From positions 897,001 to 961,000 of the forward strand of contig NC_092520.1 in NCBI RefSeq assembly GCF_037038585.1: 64,000 nt of DNA, written 5' to 3'. Positions 12,377-23,935 of the stretch are shown here, piece after piece. The stretch's first letter is position 1. Every line of letters starts with the position of its first letter. A program made the translations under genes and the position numbers. The stretch is from Patagioenas fasciata (taxonomy: Eukaryota; Chordata; Aves; Columbiformes; Columbidae). The notes under the pieces are model-generated. The model was not told the origin of the DNA, made no database searches, and saw only the letters and a list, made by a program, of their open reading frames with translations.

Positions 12377-14224
12377 AAGGGATGACCCCAGGGTTCATTG
12401 TTATCTCCCGAATTCTGTCACCCGCACGGTGCCACCACCAGACTGGTTACATCAGCTGAAGTTCACAACCACACACTTCAGTAAATCAGCCTGAAAATGC
12501 CCGTTACCCCATGATTTTTGGCTTTAGCTAGAATAGCCGTGTTCGGCTTTCCGGTTCGTTTCGCTTGGTTGGGCATGTCTCATTTTGCTTTGGTTTTAAC
12601 GCAATCCTTGTTCCTGCTACTACGGCTGCTCCAGAGAGCTGTCTGTGCATTCGGCCCCACGGTGTGCGCAGGGTGAGACCCCTGCCCTGCAGGCACGGCA
12701 GGAGCGGGAGAGGCGGCTGCGGCAGAGCCGGCTCAGGCGCCACGAGCAGCGTGTGCTCTGCAGCTCGTGTGTGTCAAACACTCGGGTCACTGTACCATTT
12801 GAACAGGGACGGGTGTGCAAGCCCCTTGCACGCGCACACAGAGCTCCCGCTGCTCCTTCACGCACAACTGAGAGCTGCCAACCCCGGCCGGGGCGCTTGT
12901 GCCCAGCTGAGCTCAGCACCTCCCAGTTCCACCAGTCAAATCCCAGTTCCAACAGCCCAGTGCCTTCGGTATGAAAACCCAGCCCTAGGTCCATAGTAAT
13001 CAGAAACTCCCCGCTGCCACTGTGTTCACTGCCGCTCAGCCCGTCCTCGCAGATCCAACAAGAGTCCCGCTGCATCTTCTCTGTCCTCCCACCGCACAGA
13101 CCAGGGACCTGCTTTTATCATTTAAAAATACTGCATCTTGTCAAAATTAAAACCGCTCCCACCAGGAAGCTCACCAGCTATCGCACAGGCTTTCTGAAGA
13201 GTTGCGCCCGAGGCTGAACCGGTTTCTCGCCCATCAGTGTTTGGTTCGGCCGGCGGGACCAGGCGGGTCCTGCTTTGGTGAGGGTGTAAAGCGTCACGTT
13301 GGCGATGCTGGAAGGAAGCGCTTAAATCAGCCACCCCCCAGCACCCAGCTTCCTGCTCTTCTGCTTTTACCTCCCGCTTATTTCACAGGATGCAAAGACA
13401 GATAGAGCATCCCGGGTCTATGCACCCGCCTTCCCCCGGGCGGTAACCGGGGCCGTTGTCCTGCGCGACTGATGCACATGAGCCATAAGGACGATGATTT
13501 CGGGATGAGGAAAATCCCCACGGATCGCTCCTCCTGCCCACGTGGTGCCACGACAGGGAAGACTGAAAGCAGCTCCATCTCTGCCCCGAACACACCCCAC
13601 CTGAACCACCCCCGGGGGTCCAGCCCCGCACACACACCGCACATCCCCGCTGCACGAGGGGAGGACAGGAAAAGCTGAGCCTACTTTTTATAACCGGAGG
13701 ACTAAACCCTTTCTTCAGGCTGCCCTTGCTAGGCCAGGCTCTAACGCTCCAGCCAACCTTCCTTTCCACGCTTCATTTCTGCCCAAATCCAACAGCCGGA
13801 TGGCAAAGCGCTCCAGACCCCACGAGCTCCTCCAGCCAGAGATGGGTCCTGCTAATGTGTTCCATTACGTTTCATTGAATTATCCTTTATTTATTGGGGA
13901 GTTGCCTTAGGAATTGAAAAGGGATTTCCAAGAGCAGCGTGGGGATGGAGGGTTCCCGATTCAGACATTTACGAGCTGAAAGGTTCACATGACCCGAGTC
14001 TCCATCAGCTGCATCTCAGCAACACCCGGACCAAGGCAAAGTCTGCAGAACCGCTGTTTGCGGGGTGTCCTGTCCTCCTGTCCCCCTCGTCCTCACGCAC
14101 TCGCAGGAGAGCTGGAGCAGCTCAGTGCCACGGGGAAAGATCCACGAGGGGATGAACCAGAGGGACCTCCACGAGTTGGGGAACCAGAGGGACCTCCATG
14201 CGTGGATGAGAGGAAACGGCCTCA
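12377..14224. other. Unique intronic sequence
   Basis: No gene, RNA or known repeat recognised in 1.85 kb. Confidence 0.5.
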
Positions 14225-14455
14225 AGTTGCACCAGGGGAGGTTGAGGTTGGATGTGGGAACAATTTCTTCCCCAAAGGGCTGTGGGGCATTGGAACAGGC
14301 TGCCCAGGGCAGTGCTGGAGTCACCATCCCTGGAGGGCTGGACAGACGGACAGGAGGTTCTCAGGACATGGGGCAGTGCTGGGGCTGGGTTATGGTTGGA
14401 CTCCATGATCTTGAGGGGCTTTTCCAACCAAAATGACTGTGATTCTGTGACCCCC
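14225..14455 (+). mobile_element. CR1 3' fragment, second subfamily
   Basis: Runs from CACCAGGGGAGGTTGAGG to a tail reading ATGACTGTGATTCTGTGAC. Only the last 230 bp or so are present. Confidence 0.9.
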
Positions 14456-15940
14456 CCCAAGCTGATGACCCAGAGGGACCTCCAGGTGTGGCTGAACCAG
14501 GGAACCTCCCGCACACACCGCCCTGCTCCTCCTCCCGCAGTCCAAGGCTCCCCATAGTCCCTGCACAATCAATTCAAGCCCAGCGGCACCATCCCCACGC
14601 TGCCATACAAGGAGCTGCTCCCAATTTTCACCTTATTCATCCCTCGTGTCTCACCCAGAACCAACGATGTAGATTTTCACGGCAGCTCTGGAGAGCAGGA
14701 ACACAGCACCACCAGCCCCTGCTCGCCGTGCCCTGTGCCGGAGGGACGGACAGACAGACCGCGGCGGGAGCGCTGGCGCAGCGCCGCCTCCATCCTCCTG
14801 CGGTTCCAAACGTTTTCTCGTGTATAAGAGCTTTTCCCGAAAGCAGCGTGGTGTTCCTGCTCCACCGGGGACACGGCGCGCGGCCCACGCACGGACCGAG
14901 CGGGACAATAACCCACAGGAAAGACGAGTGGTGTTGTTCTTGGTGCTCACTTGGTCTCAGGCAGGTGATGGCGGAGTCAGGAGCAGCACCCCGCACGCGT
15001 CAGGCGCTCCCCAGGACACGTTCTTAGCAGTGACAGCCCCCAGAACAACCCCATCTCACTTGTATCACATTAAACGGCACAGAAAGGAGCAGGGGACAAA
15101 GGTAAATGAAGAAGAACACAAAACCTGGCACACAAAGCCGCAGGAGCATCCATCCCCAAAGCTCTTCCCAAAGCCCCAGCGTGGCTTTTCCACCACCGCA
15201 GCTCTAAAGGATGAACCTGATCCCAGCGACTCCGCTCGCCCCGGGAGCGGTCGACTGGGGGACAGGCTCGGTACACAGCACCGCACAGCACCCAAAGCAG
15301 CAACCGGGACGAGCAGCAGGGGCAAAAATGGAGGTAGATCTCTTTATTGGTAGGTGACAACTATGCACTGTCAGACGCAGTTCTGAGCGTGGCGATGGGG
15401 GCAGGGGTGTCCCTGTCCAGCTCTCCTGCCCAGAAACAGCTGCTGCCTTCGGGTGAAGGAAATCCCAGTGAACCCCGCTTGGAGCAGCACGGCCTGGCCA
15501 GCTGGGACACCAGGAACGCACACGGGGGCTGGGGGGAGGAACGGGGGAAGAAGGGAGGAAGGAAGGGGGGGAAGAAGGAAGGGGGGAAGGATGGAAAAGG
15601 CCATCCCAGTTCGAGCCAGAAAAAAGAACAACGCAAACCAAACCCCGCTGTACTGAGCTGAGTCCCTGTGCGCCAGGGCTTGAATCAGGTGGTTTACGCC
15701 GTGCTGGAAAACGGCCGCGCTGCTCTGGGCCAGCGGGGACGCTCACCCCAAAGCGCCTTCCCAAAGACCGCCCCCATGGGAGCGAGGGGTGGTTCGTCCT
15801 GCAGGTGACACCAGCAGAGCTGCACGCACAGGACAAGGACCAGAGCAGCACCCGGGGCCGCGGCTCCTCACCAAAGGCCACACAACCCACCGGATCCCTG
15901 CGCTGCCTCCAGCTCACCAAACCAGAGGGCGGCCAGGCAG
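14456..15940. other. Unique intronic sequence with a purine tract
   Basis: No gene seen. 15530-15600 is an almost pure G/A tract on the plus strand (GGAAGAAGGGAGGAAGGAAG and similar), able in principle to form triplex or H-DNA. Confidence 0.5.
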
Positions 15941-15941
15941 C

Positions 15942-16017
15942 CTGTCCATCTGTCTGTCTGTCTGTCCATCTGTCTGTCTGTCCATCTGTCTGTCTGTCCA
16001 TCTGTCTGTCTGTCCCC
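15942..16017. repeat. (TGTC/CATC)n microsatellite
   Basis: Tetranucleotide tract alternating CCATC with TGTCTGTCTG, about 76 bp. Confidence 0.93.
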
Positions 16018-16070
16018 TGTCCTGAGCCCACAGACCTCGGCCATTCTGCGCAATCCCCGGCGTTAACCGG

Positions 16071-16792
16071 CCCCAAACCACCCCGGAGCGCCAAGGGCTG
16101 CAGAGCAGAGCCCCAAACCATCCTGGAGCGCCAAGGGCTGCAGAGCAGAGCCCCAAACCACCCTGGAGCGCCAAGGGCCGCGGAGCAGAGCCCCAAACCA
16201 TCCTGGAGCACCAAGGGCCGCGGAGCAGAGTCCCAAACCACCCCAGAGCGCCAAGGGCTGTGGAACAGAGTCCCAAACCACCCTGGAGCGCCAAGGGCCG
16301 TGGAGCAGAGCCCCAAACCATCCCGGAGCACCAAGGGTCACAGAGCAGAGCCCCAAACCATCCTGGAGCACCAAGGGTTGCAGAGCAGAGCCCCAAACCA
16401 TCCCGGAGCACCAAGGGTCACAGAGCAGAGCCCCAAACCATCCTGGAGCACCAAGGGTTGCAGAGCAGAGCCCCAAACCATCCTGGAGCACCAAGGGTCA
16501 CAGAGCAGAGCCCCAAACCATCCTGGAGCACCAAGGGTTGCAGAGCAGAGCCCCAAACCACCCTGGAGCGCCAAGGGCCGCGGAGCAGAGTCCCAAACCA
16601 CCCCAGAGCGCCAAGGGCTGTGGAGCAGAGCCCCAAACCACCCTGGAGCGCCAAGGGCCGTGGAGCAGAGCCCCAAACCATCCCGGAGCACCAAGGGTCA
16701 CAGAGCAGAGCCCCAAACCACCCCAGAGCGCCAAGGGCTGCAGAGCAGAGCCCCAAACCATCCCGGAGCGCCAATGGCCACGCAGCAGAGCC
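16071..16792. repeat. 40-bp minisatellite, 18 copies
   Basis: The unit is exactly 40 bp, starting CCCCAAACCA and ending CAGAGCAGAG, with a variable centre (GAGCGCCAAGGGCTG, GAGCACCAAGGGTCA and others). From about 16321 to 16560 two variants alternate strictly, making an 80-bp dimer repeated three times. Frames open on both strands across the array are repeat translation. Confidence 0.97.
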
Positions 16793-18439
16793 CGTCTGAG
16801 CCACCAGCACAAACCACTTCTGCTCCTGCCCAAACACCGCCCTCCAAACACCTTCCGGGCTGCTTGCGGTGACAGAACGGCTGTAAAAGGCGAGACGGTG
16901 ACTCATGGGACACCATGGGCCGCGTCTTGTCCAGCCGGGGAGTTTGGGCCCGGTGCAAGCTGTGGTGCCGGCCGGCACGTCAGAGCAACGCTGCTGCACG
17001 GTGAGAAACACGCGAATAAAAACACAAGGAAAAGACCGGAAAATGTCAGATTTTCCCTTAGTGCAGGTGCACGGCTGCTGCAGCTGTTGCTCCACCGACT
17101 CCGCTAAATCCCGTTGTTTAATCCTCGCCGGAGCACCCAAAGCCGGCCTGGAAGCTGCTTAACACAAACCCACCCTTGCAGGCTCAGCCAGACCGAGCGT
17201 TCACCCCAGCACCACCTCTTCCCACCATTTTTAAGCCAGGCTTTGGCTGCTGCGACCCAGGGCGCAGACCCAAGAGGCAGCGCTGCGGATCCACAACAAA
17301 TTCAGGCAAATTCCAGCAGAAAAGAGGCAGTTTTATAAGCACCGGTGAGGCGGGGTGAGGGTGAAAGAGCCCAGCGTGCAGGGCAGTGTGCTAAGGCTGC
17401 GCTCAGGGTTTAACCCAGAGCAGAGGCCGCTTGGCTCCCACGGCAGCACAGCCCCAAAGCCGTTAACGCCGCGTCCGAGCGGGGAAAACAGAGCTGAGAG
17501 CGCCGCGGTGATGGGAGGGGAGGCACAAACCCGGGAATGCCAGAGCCGCCCCATCAACCCCGCTCCACAAAAGCGGCCCCGATGCCCCGGACGGAGAGCG
17601 TCCCACCAGCCCCCCCGGACCATCCCATCACAGCCCCCCGAGCGCCATCACCTGCACCCCGCGCTCTCCGCACGTCCCACCGGTAACACCGGCACAGTCA
17701 ACGCTTGTGTCGCCAACACATCCCCTCCTCGCCTTCCCGAGGGGCTGAGCAGCACCGACGCACCTCCCCACGTGTGCGGTACGGACACGCACAAATCCTG
17801 CCGCACCTTGGCAGAGCGAACACGCCGTTCACGTGCTGTACAGCCGCGTTCATGTGCTGTTTAAACCTGCACAGCGGCTCATTTAATTACCGGCCCCCAG
17901 CAGAAAGGACGCGATGCATCTCTCTCCGGTATTCGATGGAAAGCGCCATTGGAAGCCACCCGGGCCCGGGGCCAGCAGAGCGCAGTTGAGCTCGACCCCG
18001 TTCGTCATTATTTCAGCGGAACAAACGATGTTTTCCATAACTACTCGTTAAGAAACTCGCCCCACAGAGTCTCAATGAGCAGGATAAATCACGCGTGGCT
18101 CGGGAAGGGAACGGGAGCGGCTGACAGCAGAAACAGCCGCGCGCCTCCCGGCACGGCGGGCGCTCCAGCAGCACGAGCGGGGCGAAGCCATAAATTGAGC
18201 CGACTGGCTCTTCAGCACTGCATAAATCCCCCGGACGGGTTTCAGTGCGGGTGGGGAGGCACGAGACGCGCGGCTGAGCGCTGCCCAGCACAGCTTGATA
18301 TTTGGGCAGGATTACAGGAGCTATTTTATTCTCCCCCAGCCGTGTGGGCGCCGGCGCAGCCGGGGGCTGAGTCAGGGAGCACAAATGGAAGGGACACGCG
18401 TGTCACCGGGGGAGATGCTCCGGGGCTGCACACACGTTA
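16793..18439. other. Unique intronic sequence
   Basis: No gene, RNA or repeat family recognised. The 17860-18330 part is moderately AT-rich and looks single-copy. Confidence 0.5.
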
Positions 18440-19385
18440 GTCATGGAATCACGGAATCAGCTCGGCTGGAAGAGACGCTCAGGAGCATGGAGTCCAACTG
18501 TAACCCCACTGCGGCACTAACCCGAGTCCTTGAGAGCCCCAGGTCCCTCAGCCGCCCCCATCACAATTGCGCTCCAGCCCCTCACCAGCTCCGGTCCCTT
18601 CTCTGCACTCGCTCCAGCGCCTCAAGGCCTTTCTTGAGCCCTCAGGTGATCTTGGTGCCACTGGCGCCACCATTTTGTGCTCCGAGGTGATTTTGGTGCC
18701 GCCATTTTGAGTCCTGAGCTGAGGGGCCCAGAACCACCCCCAGGATTGGCGGTTTGGCTTCCCCAGGTCCCAGCACAGGTTCGGTCACTGCCCTGGGCCT
18801 GCTGGCCACCCCAGTGCTGGTCCCAGCCGGGATGCTGTGGCCTCTTAGCCCCTAGGCACACTCTGGCTCATGTTCAGCCGCTGCCACCAACACCCCCAGG
18901 GCCTTTTCCAGCCGCTGTTCCCCAGCTGCAGCGTCCATGGGGTTGCTGTGACCCCAGTGCAGGACCCGGCGCTTGGCCTTGTTGCCCCTCACACAATTGG
19001 CCTCAGCCCATGGATCCAGCCGGGCCGATCCCTCTGCAGAACGTCCCGCCCTGCAGCACATCAACACTGCACCCAACCTCATGTCATCTGCAAAGTACTG
19101 AGGGTGCCCTCGATCCCCCCATCCAGATCATGGATAAAGAGATTAACCAGGACTGGCCCCAGTGCTGAGCCCTGAGGACACCACTCCTGACCGGCCACCA
19201 ACCCCATTTGGCTCCATTCACCACAGCTCCTTGGTCCTGGCTCTGCAGCCGGTTCTTTACCCATCGCAGTCACACCGCCCAGGCCAGGAGCTGCGGCTTC
19301 TCCGGGAGATGCTGTGGTGTCAAAGGCTTTGCTGAAGTCTAAATCCACAACACCCACAGCCCCTCCCCGTCACCAGGGGTCACCT
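18440..19385 (-). mobile_element. CR1 fragment, second subfamily
   Basis: The 3' end is at 18440 (CATGGAATCACGGAATCAG). It has lost about 150 bp of the usual 3' region between about 18530 and 18540 compared with 8668. It extends further 5' than its relatives, through ATCATGGATAAAGAGATTAA to about 19380. It contains CCACCATTTTG (about 18668) and GCCGCCATTTTG (about 18698) blocks. Confidence 0.85.
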
Positions 19386-21149
19386 TGTCACGGGAGAGCG
19401 GGCTGGTATCACTCAGAGTGTCCCCAGCGCGGCCTCCCCGCCAGCGCCCGCCCTGAGCTGCGCGGGACCTACAGCACAGCACGGAGCAGCCGTCGGGACA
19501 GACACCTCAGCCCCAGTGAAACAGCGGCCTCCAACAGCTCCTGATCAACCCGAGTGTCCATTAGCTGCATTTAGAAACAGAACGCTTAATTTATGGTTAA
19601 CTTAATTACAGACTGCCGCAGCTTCCAACAACGGAAGACCCTGCTTAAGCTATGTGCTTCTAAATAAGAAAATAAGGCTTGTCTTCATTTAAAAAACTAT
19701 TCCAGAACACGCATGGGCACGCCACAGCTTTCTGGGTGACGTAAACCGCCCAACTCGAGCAAGACAATAGCTTTAAATATCCAGATTATAAATAACAATA
19801 TTGCAATTAGCGCACAAACATGAAGACGCTAAAAGAACAGTATTATTGCCACAGCTTAAAAAGTGTTAAATCCCAACAGAAACACGGCTCTGGTCTCTCC
19901 TTGAAAGACACAAAGCCAGTAATTACGACGGGGCCGGGGCCGTGCTCTCCTCGGGAATGACGATTTTAGGATACGGGGTGGGCGATTCGGGGCAATGAGC
20001 TGAACCGGTTACACGGAGCTGCAGCAGAACCAGGTTCTGGCCCTGTTCAAGCAAATATCTCAGCCTCCCCGGTGCCTGTGCCCCAGGAAACTGCTCCTTC
20101 GCTCAGGTAACACGGGGCCCGGCTCTAAAAACCTCTGCGCAAACCCCTTCAGCATGGAAGGGTTTATTTCTTCAGGCTACACGGGTTGATAAGCAAAGCA
20201 AACACGAAGCGGTGTCCCCGCCACAGCCGTGGGGCCCGCGCGGGCCCGTTGCCACTGGACGCGCTGGCAATATTTATTTCCCAAGAGCAGAACTATCACC
20301 TCTGCAGCATTTCCGCACACCCCGAGCCAGGAAACAACCGACTAAGTTTAGCAATCATTAGGCTGCTGATAAATCTCTCCTAAGTCCCTTTCACCTTCGG
20401 CGGCCGCACCTCGAAGGCAGAACATTGAGCGGCGGCGCTGGAGGCGCCAGCGAAGCCAAACCGCGGCAGTTTTAGCAGCTTTTACCCCCTGGTTTGCAGC
20501 AGTTCCAATGGCACCCGCAGAAGTGGGAGAGTTTGTGGTCAGAGGGCCAGCACAATGGCTCGTTTGCCTCGTTAAACGCGGTGATGGAGAAGGCTGAATG
20601 CGCTGAAGGGTCTCTGCAACCCAAGCCCCTGGGATCCTGTGATTGTCAGCAGGTCGAGGCTGCTCTTACCCCCGTGGTTCTCTGATGGAAACAAGAGTTT
20701 CTTTTCCCATTAAGTGCTTGTATCTGGTGATAGGAGCCCTGAAGAGCCTGCTCGCTTTACAGCGACATAGAGACCTGTGCATTTCACCCGTATCTGATGG
20801 TTTTTAAAGTCGGCGATTCCCTGCAGCTCTCCCAGCAAACTCCGCCTGCAGCACCAGCACCTGAGCAGCGACGCCTGGGTACATCACACCGAAATAATAA
20901 CATGTCAGTGCTTACAATTCGGTGTTATTCCTGTCCTGCTGCACCGGATCGGGGTCACGGTGGCTTGTTGCTCAACATCAGCCACATTCCAGTTAAATTG
21001 TGTTTACTAAAGGCATCACTTCGGCTACCAGCAAAATTCTCTGCCAAACCCCAGCACAAGCACACGGGTGTCTGAGAAACACGAGCACACGGGTGTCTGA
21101 GAAACACAAGCACAGACACGTCCGAATCTTTTGTAATGCCTTGTTAAAT
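19386..21149. other. AT-rich unique intronic sequence
   Basis: No gene recognised. 19550-19900 is clearly AT-richer than its surroundings with several TTAATT-type cores. 21055-21110 holds two copies of a 26-bp unit around ACACGGGTGTCTGAGAAACA. Confidence 0.5.
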
Positions 21150-21503
21150 AGGAAGAGATGCTCCAACCCAACGGGAAGAGATCCTCCAACCCAATACCAA
21201 TAGGAAGCGATGCTCTACCCCAATAGGAAGCGATGCTCCAACCCAACGGGAAGAGATGCTCCAACCCAATACCAATAGGAAGCGATGCTCTAACCCAAGA
21301 GGAAGGGATGCTCTAACCCAAGAGGAAGGGATGCTCCAACCCAAGAGGAAGAGATGCTCCAACCCAAGAGGAAGAGATGCTCCAACCCAAGAGGAAGAGA
21401 TGCTCCAACCCAAGAGGAAGAGATGCTCCAACCCAAGAGGAAGCGATGCTCCAACCCAAGAGGAAGAGATGCTCCAACCTAATAGGAAGCGATGCTCCAA
21501 CCC
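21150..21503. repeat. 23-bp minisatellite, about 15 copies
   Basis: The unit is built on GGAAGAGATGCTCCAACCCA with GAGATG/GCGATG/GGGATG variants and a 23-bp step (for example 21301, 21324, 21347). Two units in the left half carry an inserted ATACCAATA. In the minus direction this reads as a hydrophobic repeat, with no sign of being a gene. Confidence 0.95.
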
Positions 21504-22302
21504 TCCAGGTGGCACCAGGGGAGAAGGTGCCGCGAGTTTTCTGCTCCACTTCACGCTGGGCGACCTCCCTGCCCCAAGCGTCTGTTCTCGTGTTCCACAC
21601 TGAAGCATTCCCATGCACTTCTACAGCACTGACACGAACGCCCTGTTAAACAACAAAACCTTTCTCTTCTTCCGCTCTGAGGCATTTTTTTATTAAGCCA
21701 GTTGTATTCTGGTGTGATGTGCAAGAAGCCACATAATTGCATTTGCAGTATATATATCATATTTGCCACAACGAAGCAAACCTTCATTAAGGTAATTTCA
21801 AAAGAATTCGGACAATATCAAAGGACAGAAAGCTTGTGCCAACCCCACACGGCTCCCACGCAGACACCGCATGGAGACGGCAGCTGTAAAACAGGTTGAG
21901 AACAGCAGAACTGCCGTTCATTTACACTCTGCATGTCATTCTGAGCTGTGCAGGAAGGCTGCAAGGAGAACACCACGGCTGAAGGGAAAGCGCTCTCCGC
22001 ATTAGCTCCAGCGCCTCGAAGGGCTGCCCAGGTCTGCACAGGCTGCTTCCCACAGCAAAGCAGAGGCAGCAGGAAACGGGTAGGAGAGTTACGGAAGCAA
22101 AGGGAAACCATTCCTCCCAGGAAAAGATGTTCCTTTCAGGAATCTGCATCCTAGCAGGACTCTGCTCAGTCAGAACGGGCCTCGGGCAACCCCGGCCTCC
22201 TTGCTGGCTAACAAGTATTTCACCCCCCAACCCAACCTTTTCCTCTGCCCTCACCAGGGCCTGGCATGACAAGAAGCCCATGTCTGGCTTTGAGATTCAA
22301 GT
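21504..22302. other. Unique intronic sequence
   Basis: No gene recognised. 21680-21830 is an AT-rich single-copy patch containing TATATATATCATATTTGCC. Confidence 0.5.
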
Positions 22303-22760
22303 GTCACAGAACCACAGGGTGTCCTGAGCTGGAGGGACCCACAGATCACGGAGTCCAAGTGCCGTCCCTGCAATGACACCCCACAGGTCACCCCGTGTGT
22401 CTGAGGACGCTGTCCAGTCTCTTCTTGAACACTGTCAGGTTGGGCCGTGACACCTCCCTGGGAGCCTGTTCAGCGTCCAGCACCTCTGGGTGCAGAACCT
22501 TTGCCTCATGTCCCGCTGACCCCCCTGGCACATCTGCCGTTCCCTGGGCTCCATCACTGTCACAGAGCAGAGCTCACCCTGCCCCTCCTGCTCCTGCTGA
22601 GGACCCTGCAGCCCATGGGCTCTGCCCTCAGTCTGCTCCGCTCCAGCTGAGCAAACCCAGGGACTCCAGCCGCTCCTCACACAGCTTCCCCTCCAAACCT
22701 TCACCAGCTCCATGGCCTCCCCTGCACCCCCTCCAGCAGCTTTATCTCCTTTTTAAACTG
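22303..22760 (-). mobile_element. CR1 fragment, fourth subfamily
   Basis: The 3' end near 22310 reads TCACAGAACCACAGGGTGTC. Landmarks are GTGTCTGAGGACGCTGTCCA and CACTGTCAGGTTGGGCCGTG. It is closely shared with 33662-33960. Confidence 0.85.
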
Positions 22761-23011
22761 CGGATGCTGTGCGGCTTCCCCCATGAGCACAGCCTGCGAG
22801 ACGCGCTTTGCTCGCCACCCCGGCTGCTCCTCCGTGGGACTCGTTTCGGGAGGCGCGGGAGCGGCGCTGCGGGGCCGGCTGACCCCCACACACAGATTCA
22901 CATCAAGGCGCTAAACGTACTCGCCAAGCCAACCCAGCCTCAAGCGAATCCCCCCTTAGGAACGGCTCCTCCGCCGTGCCTGGAGATGATGGATGTCCCA
23001 CCGAGCTCACA
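22761..23011. other. Unique intronic sequence
   Basis: Short GC-rich spacer. Nothing recognised. Confidence 0.4.
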
Positions 23012-23092
23012 TTTGTGAGAGGGTTCAAGTCCCGGCTCTGCCAGATGACTTCCTGCATGACAATATCTCTGCAATTTAATCCTCCATTTGAA
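23012..23092 (+). mobile_element. Possible ancient MIR-type SINE fossil
   Basis: GGGTTCAAGTCCCGGCTCTG continues into CCA, matching the tRNA-derived B-box part of MIR (recalled consensus GGGTTCGAATCCCGGCTCTG). The next 50 bases follow MIR loosely (TGCATGAC against TGTGTGACC, TTTAATCCTCC against CTTAACCTCT). No cloverleaf can be built around it, so it is not a tRNA gene. Confidence 0.45.
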
Positions 23093-23394
23093 ACAGGACG
23101 ACTAGTGCTTCCACAACCCACAGTGCCATGAGGTTAAACATGCTAGAGACCGCCAGGAACTCGGACAAGTTTGCAGTGACGTTCCAGCAGACTCTGCAGA
23201 GAAACCACCTTTGCTCACTGGTCCTCTCTGGACTCCAAACACGGAGCAAGAGTTGGGTTTGTATTAAAAATTAACCTTATATGAGTGAAGGGCAGTCTGA
23301 GTTTCTCCCAACCCCAAAGGAAACGCAACTGTGAGAGCGAAAGAAGAGGTGGGGTGAAATGAGGCCAGAACTCAAATCCTGGGGTGGTTTTGGG
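23093..23394. other. Unique intronic sequence
   Basis: Nothing recognised. Confidence 0.4.
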
Positions 23395-23935
23395 TCTCTC
23401 AGCTCAGGGCTCAAAATGGCGGCACCAAAATCACCTCAGTGCACAAAATGGTGGCACCACTGGCACCAAAGTCACCTCAGGGTTCAAGAAAGGCCTTGAG
23501 GTGCTGGAGCGAGTGCAGAGAAGGGAACGGAGCTGGTGAGGGGCTGGAGCACAAGTGTGATGGGAGTGGCTGAGGGACCTGGGGGGTTCAGCTGGAGAAC
23601 AGGAGCTGAGGGGAGACCTTCTGATCTCTGAACTGCCTGAAAGGAGCTTGGAGCCAGGGGGGTCAGGCTCTGCTCCCCAGGAACAAGCGCCAGGAGCAGA
23701 GGAAACGGCCTCAAGTTGCCCAGGGGAGGTTGAGGTTGGATGTGGGAACAATTTCTTCCCCAAAGGGCTGTGGGGCATTGGAACAGGCTGCCCAGGGCAG
23801 TGCTGGAGTCACCATCCCTGGAGGGCTGGACAGACGGACAGGAGGTTCTCAGGACAGGGGGCAGGGACAGGGTGGGTTATGGTTGGACCCAATGATTTCG
23901 AGGGTCTCTTCCAACTGAAATGACCTGTGATTCCT
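23395..23935 (+). mobile_element. CR1 fragment, second subfamily
   Basis: Starts at the AAAATGGCGGC / AAAATGGTGGC pair (23413 and 23445) and runs to the 3' end near ATGACCTGTGATTCC. Compared with 58170 it lacks the upstream sequence. Confidence 0.88.

Noticed and set aside
10709-12459. Two plus-strand frames of about 550 codons
   Set aside because: 32-bp array without stop-forming variants.
23021-23045. Minus-strand TGGCAGAGCCGGGACTTG looks like a retroviral tRNA primer-binding site
   Set aside because: No LTR ends or retroviral frames nearby; the plus-strand reading and downstream match fit a MIR SINE better.
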